Source: Perlabentimonas sp034003245 | GTDB taxonomy: Bacteria; Bacteroidota; Bacteroidia; Bacteroidales; Tenuifilaceae | Length of the DNA stretch: 64,000 bases | Direction: 5' to 3' | Assembly (NCBI GenBank): GCA_034003245.1 | Contig: JAVEYY010000012.1 | Coordinates: 1-64,000 of the forward strand | Part shown: positions 17,804-26,556 of the stretch, in pieces | Layout: each line of letters starts with the position of its first letter | Numbering within the stretch: the stretch's first letter is position 1 | The notes under the pieces: model-generated | What the model saw: the letters and a program-made list of their open reading frames with translations, nothing else | The model's database searches: none | What the model was told of the DNA's origin: nothing | Translations under genes and position numbers: made by a program

Positions 17804-18553
17804 CTAAATAACCTTTGCCTCATTCTGAAGCAATTCGATCAGCTGCTTAGGATTCTCGGCATCAACAAACACGCACTTTGCGCGGGGTTGGGGGGGCTCA
17901 AAGGAAACAACTGCCGAAAAAGCATCAACAGCTGCTGGCTCAACTAACTTGATAACTTTGGTGCGAGCCTGCATAATCCCACGCATAGCAGCAATTCGGG
18001 GTTCTTTAGCAATACCTTTTTGTACAATTGCAACGAAAGGAGCTGGTACAGTAACGGTTTCCTTACCGCCATCTATTTCGCGAGTTATTATGGCTTCGCC
18101 ACTCTCGAAGTTTAATCCCGATACTGCCGATACCGAAGGATATCCCAGGAACTCGGCCAGCATACTACCCACGGTTGATCCGTTAAAATCGCTCGATTCA
18201 ATTCCGCAAAGCACAACATCAAAGCCTTCGGTTTTTACAACCTCGGCTAGTTGGGCAGCAACCTGGTATGCATCGGTGGGGTCTAGATTTACACGAATAG
18301 CGTCGTCGGCACCAATGGCTAGGGCTTTACGAATTGTAGGCTCTGCTGTGGCCAATCCAACGTGAGCCACGGTTACACATTTAACTCCCGTTGATGCATT
18401 GTCCTTAAGCTCAAGGGCACGGGTAAGAGCTAACTCGTCCCAAGGGTTTATAACCCATTGAACACCTGTGGGATCAAACTTGGTGTTGTTGTCAGTAAAC
18501 TTAACCTTTGTTGTAGTGTCGGGCACATTACTGATACAAACTAAAACTTTCAT
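17804..18553 (-). CDS. etfB: Electron transfer flavoprotein subunit beta
   Basis: About 249 residues. The start at 18553 (MKVLVCISNVPDT) matches the family opening MKxLVCxKxVPDT; an in-frame ATG at 18562 would add three residues. It contains the AMP-binding-side features VINPWDELALTRALELKD and LCGIESSDFNGSTVGSMLAEFLGYP, and ends in a region rich in Lys/Glu. First gene of the acyl-CoA dehydrogenase/ETF/quinone reductase operon; a candidate promoter lies about 120 bp upstream. Confidence 0.97.
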   Translation of the reverse strand: MKVLVCISNVPDTTTKVKFTDNNTKFDPTGVQWVINPWDELALTRALELKDNASTGVKCVTVAHVGLATAEPTIRKALAIGADDAIRVNLDPTDAYQVAAQLAEVVKTEGFDVVLCGIESSDFNGSTVGSMLAEFLGYPSVSAVSGLNFESGEAIITREIDGGKETVTVPAPFVAIVQKGIAKEPRIAAMRGIMQARTKVIKLVEPAAVDAFSAVVSFEPPQPRAKCVFVDAENPKQLIELLQNEAKVI

Positions 18554-18673
18554 TGATTGCATTTTTTAGTTGGTAAATATTGATCGCTTTAAAACAACAA
18601 CGGAATAAGTGAACAAATCCCTCGGAATGTCAGCTTACCCCGTATGTATAATGAATGATTCAAAAATAGCGTA

Positions 18674-18703
18674 CAAATATAAGATAAAATGGCTTAACGC
18701 AAT
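18674..18703 (-). promoter_or_regulatory. etfB: Candidate promoter of the etfBA operon
   Basis: TATATTTG (18681-18674) matches the Bacteroidetes -7 consensus TAnnTTTG. An ATTG (18703-18700) lies 18 nt upstream in the -33 position. It would give a leader of about 115 nt before etfB. Confidence 0.55.
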
Positions 18704-18804
18704 AGGAAGCGGAATTTTTTAGAGCAAATTATCGCATATGCAACTGTATAAACACCTAAATGAGTGAGTGTTAACAATTAGTCGAGTGTTTAAAAAATAG
18801 ATAT

Positions 18805-18880
18805 TATGGATAGGCTAAGAGTATAATAAGCAAATCTTTGCATTGGTCACTATCCATAGTGACTGATGATATCTCTTAGC
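18805..18880 (-). terminator. Nested inverted repeats downstream of the PAS kinase gene
   Basis: GCTAAGAG (18814-18821) pairs with CTCTTAGC (18873-18880), enclosing a hairpin GTCACTA-TCCA-TAGTGAC (18846-18863). A competing pairing is TATGGATAG (18805-18813) with CTATCCATA (18850-18858). In the minus direction the structure is followed by CTATTTTTTAAA, so it may end transcription of the kinase gene; the two mutually exclusive folds are unusual for a plain terminator. Confidence 0.5.
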
Positions 18881-18889
18881 TTAGGGGCT

Positions 18890-21178
18890 TTATGGCAATG
18901 TGAAGTGTATTGTTGTTCCCTTTCCCTGCTCGCTTTCGACCCAAATATCTCCATTATGTCTTGTTACAAACTCTTTACAAAGGATTAAACCCAATCCAGT
19001 GCCCATCTCCTTGTTGGTTCCTTGAGTGGAATAGCTGGTCTCGATCCTGAATAGTTTGGGGATATCATCGGCATTAACTCCTACACCAGAATCGGATATG
19101 GAAACCCTTAAAACCCCTTCAACTTGCTGAACTAAAATACTAACGCTACCACCGGGGTTAGTAAACTTAATAGCGTTCGAAATAAGGTTTCGAAAAATAG
19201 TTTCTAGCATAAATCGATCAGCCCTAACAATTGCACTCTCATTTACTTCAATATTTATGGCGATTTTCTTCTCATCAATATTGAGTTTATACAACTCAAC
19301 CACATTACGAATTACATCTACAATTTGAAAATCGGTGGGGCTATACTTTATGTGGCCAGTTTGAATCCTTGACCAACTCAATAGATTCTCCAGAAGTGCG
19401 TACCCATTCTTGGCCACATCGTTGAGCATATGGCTATACTGATCGAGATCGTCCAGGTTCTTCTCCTGAACACGTTGAACCAGCAAATCAGAAATCACCA
19501 GAATACTGCTAAATACACCCTTAATGTCGTGACCAATTATTGAGAAAAACTTATCCTTGGTGGTGTTCAACTCCTTTAATTTTGCTTCACTTCTACGAAG
19601 GGCATCCTCAGCCTTTTTGCGTTCAGTTATATCTTCCTTTACTGCTATGTAGTGGGTAACTAATCCTTGCTCGTTAATTACAGGCGATATGGTGGCGAAC
19701 TCCCAGTATCGTTCTCCATTTTTCTTCACATTCTGAAACTCACCTCGCCACTCCTTCCCTTCCGTAATGGTTTTCCATAATTGACTATATACTTCCCTTG
19801 AAGTTGCTCCCGACTTAAGAATCCTAGGGTTTTGGCCAATAGCCTCCTCAAGGTTGTAACCAGTAACCTTTGTAAACTTTGGGTTAACATATTCTATCCT
19901 ACCCTTAAGGTCGGTAATAACTATGCTGGCAGGACTTTGCTCAACAGCTTGCGATAGTTTAATCAGCTGCTCCTCCTTTCGTTTCCCCTCAACTATTTCC
20001 CAGGTTACATCTGCCACAAAGTCCACTAGGTTTGCATCACTCTCGGTATAATCCACCACCTTATTACCAACACCCAAGATGGCCACAATTAGTCCTTTGC
20101 GAATTACTGGAACCACTAATTCGCGTTCTACCTTGGCGTGACCTTCGGGTAATCCCCTTTTGTGAGGCAATGAATTATACTCGTTGTGGATAACAGGTTT
20201 CTTTTCTCTAATGCAATCAACCCAAACACCCGCCTCATCAATTGAGTAGTGCATACCCTTACCGGGTGCCTTACAAAAAACCTCCTTAGTTGTGGTTGAC
20301 CATTGCTGCAGCGAAATAGTTTTTTGATCGGGGTTTACAAAGTGGAAAAAACCGATGGGGCTATCGAGCAGGTTGCAGATACTATCTAAGGCCTTTTGAA
20401 GCAGGGCTTCGAGGGAGTGATCCTTTGCATAGTCCATTAGGTTAACCCTAATCCCCATTAACTGCTCCTTTACCACTTGGTTAGTGATATCGCGGGCAGC
20501 GGCATAAATTAGGTTTCCCTTGGGATGACTTCGCCACTCGATATGGCGGTATGCTCCATCCTTTGTGCAGTAACGGTTAATGAAATTCAACACCTCATTC
20601 TGTGCCTTCAGCAGGGATACCGCCTGATGAGTAATCTCCAAATCATTGGGGTGAATAAAATCGAAAAACTTATGGTTTTGCATCTCTTCGATTGAATAGC
20701 CCAACACTCTTTCCCACTCCTTATTCACCTTAATAAAACGACCATCAGTATCGGCAATACAAAGTAGATCGAGATTGACATCGAAGAAATTATTGAGTTC
20801 TTCGTTAACATTCTTCTCCTTTGTTATATCGATAAAGATAGTCGAAAAGAAACCTTTCTTGGGGGAGTATACCTGAACTTTAAACCATCGGTTGAGAGGT
20901 TCACTAAACTGCTCAAACTCTCTCACATTGCCGCTAAGACCAACTTCGCCATAAAAGGATATCCAGTCAAATGTTGAGTCCTTAATATCGGGCATAACTT
21001 GAGTAACCGTTTTACCCAGCATTTCATGTGCGCTTAAACCTGTCAACTCTTCAAATGCCTGATTTGCATCTAAGAATAAATAGTCCACTGGATTTCCATC
21101 ATCATCGGTTACTACTTGATGGTATGCATACCCAAAAGGTGCACGTTTTATAATATCGCTATATATGTGTTCTACCAT
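18890..21178 (-). CDS. PAS/GAF sensor histidine kinase
   Basis: 762 residues with no membrane segment, so probably cytoplasmic. Order: PAS (about 1-120, FEELTGLSAHEMLGKTV), PAS (about 125-245, WERVLGYSIEEM), GAF (about 250-400, containing VVPVIRKGLIVAILGVGNK), PAS (about 405-530, FTKVTGYNLEEAIGQNPRIL and the PAC tail), HisKA with the phospho-acceptor in FFSIIGHDIKGVFSS (His550), and a HATPase_c domain with N box (NLISNAIKFT), DSGVGV and the GTGLGLILCKEFV lid. No response regulator gene is adjacent, so it is an orphan kinase with an unknown signal and partner. Transcribed alone; a divergent gene lies upstream. Confidence 0.95.
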   Translation of the reverse strand: MVEHIYSDIIKRAPFGYAYHQVVTDDDGNPVDYLFLDANQAFEELTGLSAHEMLGKTVTQVMPDIKDSTFDWISFYGEVGLSGNVREFEQFSEPLNRWFKVQVYSPKKGFFSTIFIDITKEKNVNEELNNFFDVNLDLLCIADTDGRFIKVNKEWERVLGYSIEEMQNHKFFDFIHPNDLEITHQAVSLLKAQNEVLNFINRYCTKDGAYRHIEWRSHPKGNLIYAAARDITNQVVKEQLMGIRVNLMDYAKDHSLEALLQKALDSICNLLDSPIGFFHFVNPDQKTISLQQWSTTTKEVFCKAPGKGMHYSIDEAGVWVDCIREKKPVIHNEYNSLPHKRGLPEGHAKVERELVVPVIRKGLIVAILGVGNKVVDYTESDANLVDFVADVTWEIVEGKRKEEQLIKLSQAVEQSPASIVITDLKGRIEYVNPKFTKVTGYNLEEAIGQNPRILKSGATSREVYSQLWKTITEGKEWRGEFQNVKKNGERYWEFATISPVINEQGLVTHYIAVKEDITERKKAEDALRRSEAKLKELNTTKDKFFSIIGHDIKGVFSSILVISDLLVQRVQEKNLDDLDQYSHMLNDVAKNGYALLENLLSWSRIQTGHIKYSPTDFQIVDVIRNVVELYKLNIDEKKIAINIEVNESAIVRADRFMLETIFRNLISNAIKFTNPGGSVSILVQQVEGVLRVSISDSGVGVNADDIPKLFRIETSYSTQGTNKEMGTGLGLILCKEFVTRHNGDIWVESEQGKGTTIHFTLP

Positions 21179-21390
21179 ATCGTATTAAGAAGCCCACAGG
21201 CTTTGAATTGCATTGAAAATCACCCAAAATTCTACCATTAAATTTATGAAAATAAACCAATAAAAACACTCAAAACCATTTTTTTCCTGAGCTTTAGCCA
21301 AAATTGTGGTTCCGCCATAAACCATCGCTAAAACCCCTAAGCTTTTTCACCTATATAACCCAAGTGTTATACTTTCAGTATTTTCACTCT

Positions 21391-21420
21391 TTTGAACATT
21401 TTACATCTGAACTATGTTTG
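21391..21420 (+). promoter_or_regulatory. Promoter of the 21.5-kb hypothetical gene
   Basis: TTTG (21391-21394), 18 nt, TATGTTTG (21413-21420): a full match to the Bacteroidetes primary-sigma promoter, 39 nt before the start codon. Confidence 0.75.
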
Positions 21421-21458
21421 CAGTATCAAAATAACGTGAAAAACTAAAAAACTACAAT

Positions 21459-22073
21459 ATGAAAGCTTTAATGAATCAACTTCTAGTAGCGCTCAGGCAA
21501 AGGGTAACCGAAAACCTGGCTACCCTGCGATCCAATGAAAAGGAGATAAGGAATATTCTTGGTGAACCTCTTTCAAATCAGCGATTGTATAACCTTTCGA
21601 ACAGGCAGGCATTTGGAAAGAACATACTAAAGGAGAATGCTGAGAACCTGAAAATCCAAAACATGATTGTATCATTCCTGAGCAACTACAAGGGTGTGCC
21701 GGATTACACCCAAATTCTGGAGTCAATTGGTAATTTCGAACAAGGACTTTCGGTAAATGGATCACCCAATGGGAAGGAGCATCGAGATAATGCGAATGAA
21801 ACCCCCAGTGTACAAAAGTCAAAAATAGTAAGCCCAAAAACAGAACCGGGGAAAAAGATGGGCTCCGATGTCAACGAGCAAATCCAAGTTTCGGCAAAAG
21901 TTACTGAGAAAATTAGCCAATCCTTACTTGATCTAACCACCTCGGGTAAACTCAGCTTTAATAAGGCTCACCCAAAATATAAGGATCAGGAATTTTTTGA
22001 GCAGCTGCTAAACTACCATATCCAACGCGAGGAGTACGAGATTTGTGCTAGCTTGATGAAAACGCGGAAGTAA
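21459..22073 (+). CDS. Hypothetical soluble protein, two helical ends joined by a charged linker
   Basis: 204 residues, not recognised. There is no signal peptide or membrane segment. Residues 1-90 are predicted helical (LLVALRQRVTENLATLRSNEKEIRNIL), 95-140 form a polar, probably disordered linker, and 141-204 are helical again (VTEKISQSLLDLTTSGKLSF...) and end in basic residues. A clear promoter precedes it, which supports expression. It is divergent from the PAS kinase and could be a partner or target of it, though nothing in the sequence proves that. Confidence 0.75.
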   Translation: MKALMNQLLVALRQRVTENLATLRSNEKEIRNILGEPLSNQRLYNLSNRQAFGKNILKENAENLKIQNMIVSFLSNYKGVPDYTQILESIGNFEQGLSVNGSPNGKEHRDNANETPSVQKSKIVSPKTEPGKKMGSDVNEQIQVSAKVTEKISQSLLDLTTSGKLSFNKAHPKYKDQEFFEQLLNYHIQREEYEICASLMKTRK

Positions 22074-22263
22074 CGAAAGCTTAATGGATGTGGAAGGAAC
22101 AAAACAGTTGGATGTTGATCGTTAATCGTTAATCGTTGAAGGTACAGAGTTGAATGCTTAATGAACTTGAGGATAAAAGATAAAAACCAACTAAAACACA
22201 TCCTACCCACATAGGTTATCCATTGAGTATAGCTAAAAACTAGGATTTACAGAGTAATCAGCT

Positions 22264-23385
22264 TTAAAACTTAAAGTAGCTGATGGTGTCCTTAAGCCTA
22301 TCGGCAAACGATTTTAGCTCCTCGGAGCTTGATGCCATGTGTTGACTGGTTTCGGCATTTTGCTGAATAAACTGGTTAAGCTGTTGAATGGCGATGTTTA
22401 CCTGATCGGCACCCGACGATTGCTCCATGCTGGCCGAGGTTATCTCCTGAACCAACTTGGCGGTTTCTTCTATTTCGGGAATTAGTGTTTCCATGAGTTT
22501 TGCAGCACCTTCGGTTACCGAAACACTCTTTGAGGCAAGCGAAACAATCTCGTCGGCTGCAATCTTACTGCGCTCAGCCAGCTTACGTACTTCGGCAGCC
22601 ACCACCGCAAATCCTTTACCCTGATCTCCAGCCCTTGCCGCCTCAACAGCGGCATTAAGGGCGAGAATATTAGTTTGGAAAGCAATATCGTTGATGATGT
22701 TGATTTTTTCGGCAATGTTTTTTATGGATGTTAAACTCTCCTTCGATGCCAAACCAACCTCCCTTACACCCTGCGAAACTTTTGTCGAAATTTTATCTGT
22801 TCGCTGGGCATTCTCAGTATTTTGCTGGATGTTTGCGGTCATCTCCTCCATCGAAGATGAAACTTCCTCGACCGATGAGGCCTCCGACAATGCATCCTCA
22901 GAAAGTTTAAGCGAAACGGCACTCAACTGCTCGCTCGAACTAGCTAACTTTTCGAGACTAATATCAATTTCCCCAACAACCATGGTTAAGTTCTCCTTAA
23001 TCTTTTGAGTTGCACAAACCAGCTGCCCTAAGTCGATTTTTGGATTAACACAGGTACTATCAATATCAACTCTCAAATTACCATCAGCCAGCTCGTTGAG
23101 TTTCTCTACCGCTTTGGTCAGAGGGCGTACAACCTTAATGGCTCCATAGTAGAAACACATTACACTAAAGCCAATATTGATAACTGTAATTAGCAGATTA
23201 ACTGGTGTGTTGCCATCGTAAAACTTATACTTTATCCCAATTGTGAGCATCAAAAAAAGTAGGTTGATTAACCAAACAATTCCAACCTTTACAAATACCG
23301 AATTTTTAAAAACCCTACTCAGCACTATTGTTGCAGCTGTCCCCGCTGCTACAATACTAATAAAATTACTCACAAAAAAGTTCAT
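22264..23385 (-). CDS. Methyl-accepting chemotaxis protein lacking a periplasmic sensor domain
   Basis: 373 residues. The first ~85 residues are membrane segments with almost no periplasmic loop (FISIVAAGTAATIVL, VGIVWLINLLFLMLTIGIKY, LITVINIGFSVMCFYYGAIKV), then a HAMP-like linker (VRPLTKAVEKLNELADGNLRV), then the cytoplasmic MCP signalling coiled coil. The highly conserved hairpin tip is present (INDIAFQTNILALNAAVEAARAGDQGKGFAVVAAEVRKLAERS, about residues 230-275). It would couple to CheA/CheW elsewhere in the genome. With no ligand domain it may sense a membrane or energy state (inference). Confidence 0.95.
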   Translation of the reverse strand: MNFFVSNFISIVAAGTAATIVLSRVFKNSVFVKVGIVWLINLLFLMLTIGIKYKFYDGNTPVNLLITVINIGFSVMCFYYGAIKVVRPLTKAVEKLNELADGNLRVDIDSTCVNPKIDLGQLVCATQKIKENLTMVVGEIDISLEKLASSSEQLSAVSLKLSEDALSEASSVEEVSSSMEEMTANIQQNTENAQRTDKISTKVSQGVREVGLASKESLTSIKNIAEKINIINDIAFQTNILALNAAVEAARAGDQGKGFAVVAAEVRKLAERSKIAADEIVSLASKSVSVTEGAAKLMETLIPEIEETAKLVQEITSASMEQSSGADQVNIAIQQLNQFIQQNAETSQHMASSSEELKSFADRLKDTISYFKF

Positions 23386-23517
23386 AATAAGAGTTGTAAT
23401 TGTTTATAAATATGACACATGGCTTAAATAAAATTAATAAAAAATTGGGATTAAACAATAATCCCAATCAAATATTTTACAAAATGAGGTGAACTAAATG
23501 CTGATAATACCTATCTA

Positions 23518-24192
23518 CTAATCTTCGATGGCCAGCTTATTCATGGATTCTATAAGTGATTCAATATCCGCAGATGATAAGTAGATTTTATCCTTAAAAC
23601 GGCGATACCTATCGGTTGTGTTCTCCTCCTGCTCCACAAATAGCCGGAAAGCAAAAAGTCCATCGCCTAGTCCTTTATTTAGGGTAATCCTATCAATCTT
23701 GTGCTCAAGGTTTCGCTTAAAGGAATTGCTAACCGAGTAGGCGATGCCATTTCCAACTAGTCGAATTCCACACTTACGGTTATAATCCACAATATGAGCC
23801 AGCTCATGACCAATTACTCCAACTCTCGCCTCAAAGGGAACATCTCGTAGCAGTGGAGATTTCCGTTTATTCTTCTTATGATTTATAAGAATTGAGTAAC
23901 GCCTGTTCTCGGAACTTCGAAAAATGCTTCGAACTGTTGGCAGCGCGGCCATTGTGGTAGTAGGCGATCGCTTTTTAAAATCGATGCGAGTATCCTCCAG
24001 ATTGGGGTAATACATTAGAGCAGCCAGAATTGAATGCTCATAATCGGCTGGTAGGGTCTTATTCCTTAGCAACACCTCGCGCAGCGAATCCTTATGATCC
24101 TCAACCCATTGAGCCGATGGGATTGGCTCAAATTGCGCAAAAACACTAGTAAGACTTAATCCAAATAGCAAAAGAGGTAATAACAAATACAA
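23518..24192 (-). CDS. Secreted zincin-like protein with HExxH motif
   Basis: About 224 residues. A signal-like hydrophobic N-terminus (LLLPLLLFGLSLTSVFAQ) precedes a mature domain with GHELAHIVDYN, a zinc-metallopeptidase HExxH motif (His at about residue 128), plus downstream His/Asp residues that could be the third ligand. The family is not otherwise recognised. The only start in the open frame is TTG (24192); an ATG five codons before the open region (24213) is in the same frame but is separated from it by a TGA at 24201-24199. This could be a real TTG start, a nonsense mutation or a sequencing error. Gap to ispE is 25 bp, so it is co-transcribed with it. Confidence 0.75.
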   Translation of the reverse strand: MYLLLPLLLFGLSLTSVFAQFEPIPSAQWVEDHKDSLREVLLRNKTLPADYEHSILAALMYYPNLEDTRIDFKKRSPTTTMAALPTVRSIFRSSENRRYSILINHKKNKRKSPLLRDVPFEARVGVIGHELAHIVDYNRKCGIRLVGNGIAYSVSNSFKRNLEHKIDRITLNKGLGDGLFAFRLFVEQEENTTDRYRRFKDKIYLSSADIESLIESMNKLAIED

Positions 24193-24217
24193 TACTGATC
24201 AAACCAACTGCATAAAA

Positions 24218-25039
24218 TCAAATTTGAGATACGTGCGTAAAATAATTCTGAAAACTGTCTTCCAATACGGGAACATCAGCAAAAATGGCAAATACGGTTG
24301 ATCCGCTTCCCGACATGCTTGAGTATACGGCCCCAAGCTGGTAAAGTTTTTCCTTCACCCTCTCAATTTCGGGATGGTGAGGAAAAACAACTTTTTCGAA
24401 ATCATTACATACGCTATCTCTCCAGACTGAGGGTGGAAGGCTATCAAGTTGTTGAAGGTTGATTGGCGCAGGTTTAGGATGTGAATTCTTGTAGGTAAAC
24501 CCAGTATTCACATGAATTCCCGGGTTCACAATTGCAATGAAATATCCTTTAAGCGGCAGGTTAATTGGCGATAAAACTTCGCCCCGACCCTGCCCAAAAC
24601 AGGGCTTATTGATAAGGAAAAATGGACAGTCGCTTCCCAATTCCAGTGCTATTTCAAGCATTTTCGCCTCATCCAATGGATTATCCGATAGCGAATTTAG
24701 CATCTTTAGAGCAAATGCACCATCGGCCGAACCTCCTCCTAAACCAGCTCCCATGGGAATTTGCTTGTGCAAATGCATTGTTACCTTGGGTAAAGCAGTA
24801 TAGGAGTTTAAAAGATGATACGCTTTTACACACAGATTCTGAGAAATATCGCCATCAACAGCAAGTCCCGACTGGCTAAACTTAATGGAGTTATGACCTG
24901 CTGTTATAGGCAATACTTCAAGAATATCACATAGTTTGGGAATGGGTAAGAATATGGTTTCAATGTTGTGAAAGCCATCCAAGCGCTTTTGGGTAATGTA
25001 TAACCCTAAATTTATCTTGGCGTTTGGGAATGTGATCAT
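24218..25039 (-). CDS. ispE: 4-diphosphocytidyl-2-C-methyl-D-erythritol kinase
   Basis: 273 residues, a GHMP kinase. It opens with FPNAKINLGLYITQKRLDGFHNIETIF, the IspE substrate-side signature, and carries the ATP loop PMGAGLGGGSADGA (about residues 93-106) and the C-terminal motif SSMSGSGSTVFAIF. It phosphorylates CDP-methylerythritol in the non-mevalonate isoprenoid pathway, in the cytoplasm. It has its own promoter 17 nt upstream. Confidence 0.97.
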   Translation of the reverse strand: MITFPNAKINLGLYITQKRLDGFHNIETIFLPIPKLCDILEVLPITAGHNSIKFSQSGLAVDGDISQNLCVKAYHLLNSYTALPKVTMHLHKQIPMGAGLGGGSADGAFALKMLNSLSDNPLDEAKMLEIALELGSDCPFFLINKPCFGQGRGEVLSPINLPLKGYFIAIVNPGIHVNTGFTYKNSHPKPAPINLQQLDSLPPSVWRDSVCNDFEKVVFPHHPEIERVKEKLYQLGAVYSSMSGSGSTVFAIFADVPVLEDSFQNYFTHVSQI

Positions 25040-25055
25040 ACTATTGTGCTTTGCA

Positions 25056-25086
25056 CAAAGATAAGAAGCAAATAGAAGACGACAAT
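25056..25086 (-). promoter_or_regulatory. ispE: Promoter of ispE
   Basis: ATTG (25086-25083), 19 nt, TATCTTTG (25063-25056): exact -7 consensus at the right spacing on the minus strand, close to the ispE start. Confidence 0.7.
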
Positions 25087-25113
25087 ATTGACGGTTGAAA
25101 CAAGCACAAAAAA

Positions 25114-25842
25114 CTAAGCTAACAAGGCTGCGCCAACTATTCCTGCATTGTTTAACAGTGAAGCGGGCTCAACTCGGCATTTTAGGTCGAGCTGCGACTT
25201 GAACTTATCCAACTTCTTGCTTGTTCCGCCACCAATTATAATGAGTTCAGGATAAAAAAGCTGCTCAAGATACTGCAGATAGCTATTGAAACGCTTGCCC
25301 CAAGCATTCCAATCCAAATCGTCGCGTTTGCGAGCCGCGTCCGATGTAAAGATTTCGCCTTTCAGGCCATTTTTCATGAAAATATGCCCAAGTTCGGAAT
25401 TGGGAATTAGCTCTCCCTTATTAAAAAAAGCTGAACCAATGCCAGTTCCAATGGTAAGAAAAATGGCTAAACCTTTAAAATCCTTGACAGCACCAAATTT
25501 AAGCTCCGCGAAACCGGCCACATCGGCATCGTTTAAGACATTAACCTCGCAGCCAGTGGCCTTGGCAAATAACTTATTGGCATCAACACCTATAAACTTT
25601 TTGTCTATATTGGCCGCAGTTTTTACCACTCCATTCTGAATAACAGCAGGAAATCCACACCCTATCTTACCTTGCCACCCAAAATGCTCCACCAACTTTT
25701 TCACAGTATTTACCATCTCATCAACGCTGGCTGGCTGCGTTGTTGCAATCCTATACCTATCGGTTGTAAATTCGCCGGTAAGCGTATTCACTATCGCACC
25801 TTTAATGGCCGATCCTCCAATATCAATCCCTAATACTTCCAT
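25114..25842 (-). CDS. ppgK: Polyphosphate glucokinase (ROK family)
   Basis: 242 residues. The N-terminal phosphate loop EVLGIDIGGSAIKGAIV, the catalytic LNDADVAGFAEL and the ILTIGTGIGSAFF-type loop followed by PNSELGH are the pattern of ROK kinases of the polyphosphate/ATP glucokinase group, which lack the CxCGxxGC zinc site of other ROK sugar kinases. It phosphorylates glucose using polyphosphate (often also ATP). It lies 33 bp after rsmI on the same strand. Confidence 0.9.
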   Translation of the reverse strand: MEVLGIDIGGSAIKGAIVNTLTGEFTTDRYRIATTQPASVDEMVNTVKKLVEHFGWQGKIGCGFPAVIQNGVVKTAANIDKKFIGVDANKLFAKATGCEVNVLNDADVAGFAELKFGAVKDFKGLAIFLTIGTGIGSAFFNKGELIPNSELGHIFMKNGLKGEIFTSDAARKRDDLDWNAWGKRFNSYLQYLEQLFYPELIIIGGGTSKKLDKFKSQLDLKCRVEPASLLNNAGIVGAALLA

Positions 25843-25875
25843 GCTATTTTCTTGTTAAGTTAACAAAAAAAGGGA

Positions 25876-26556
25876 TCACTCCCTTCCTACACCCTCTACA
25901 ACAACCACAATTTCGCCCTTAACACCTTTGGCCTCGAAATGTTGAATTAGCTCTGCTAAAGTTCCCCGCGCATTTTCCTCGTGCAGCTTGGTTATTTCAC
26001 GCGACACGCAAGCTTTTCGATCAACACCAAATACCTCGGCCAATTGCTGTAAAAGTTTCACCAACCTAAAAGGCGACTCATAAAAAACAATGGTTCTAGG
26101 TTCATCTTTTAATGCTTCAATCCGCTTATTTCGACCTTTTTTCTGGGGTAAAAAACCTTCGAAAACAAACCTATCGCAGGGCAAACCGCTATTCACAAGA
26201 GCCGGGATAAAAGCTGTTGCACCCGGCAAACATTCAACCTCAACACCCTTATCGATACAAGTACGGATAAGCAAAAAACCCGGGTCGGAAATGCCTGGGG
26301 TTCCAGCATCGGAGATTAAAGAGATTTTTTGCCCGCTGGCTATACGCTCGGCAATCTGCTCAACGGTTCGATGTTCGTTAAATTTATGGTGAGCCCAAAG
26401 CGGGGCCTTTATGTCGAAATGTTTTAGCAAAACGCCACTGGTTCGGGTATCCTCGCTCAGAATTACATCCGACTCCTTGAGCACTCGAATAGCCCTAAGG
26501 GTGATATCCTCTAAGTTTCCAATGGGGGTAGGAACTATATAAAGTTTGCTAGTCAT
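25876..26556 (-). CDS. rsmI: 16S rRNA (cytidine1402-2'-O)-methyltransferase
   Basis: 226 residues, a SAM-dependent methyltransferase of the tetrapyrrole-methylase fold. It has KLYIVPTPIGNLEDITLRAI at the start, the LSEDTRTS segment, and the RsmI hallmark ISDAGTPGISDPG (about residues 80-92), then IVFYESPFRL. It methylates the 2'-OH of C1402 in the decoding centre. The start overlaps the stop of the upstream unknown gene by 8 nt, a tight translational coupling. A little shorter than proteobacterial RsmI, as is usual in this phylum. Confidence 0.96.
   Translation of the reverse strand: MTSKLYIVPTPIGNLEDITLRAIRVLKESDVILSEDTRTSGVLLKHFDIKAPLWAHHKFNEHRTVEQIAERIASGQKISLISDAGTPGISDPGFLLIRTCIDKGVEVECLPGATAFIPALVNSGLPCDRFVFEGFLPQKKGRNKRIEALKDEPRTIVFYESPFRLVKLLQQLAEVFGVDRKACVSREITKLHEENARGTLAELIQHFEAKGVKGEIVVVVEGVGRE

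Larger units (their letters stand above)
18554..18889. other. Intergenic region: etf promoter and 3' structures of the kinase gene
   Basis: 336 bp without a gene. The half next to etfB contains a promoter candidate (18674-18703). The half next to the kinase gene contains the nested inverted repeats listed separately (18805-18880). Confidence 0.6.

Noticed and set aside
22111..22138. Tandem ATCGTTA repeat
   Set aside because: Only about three 7-bp copies (GATCGTTAATCGTTAATCGTTG) between convergent genes; too short to interpret.
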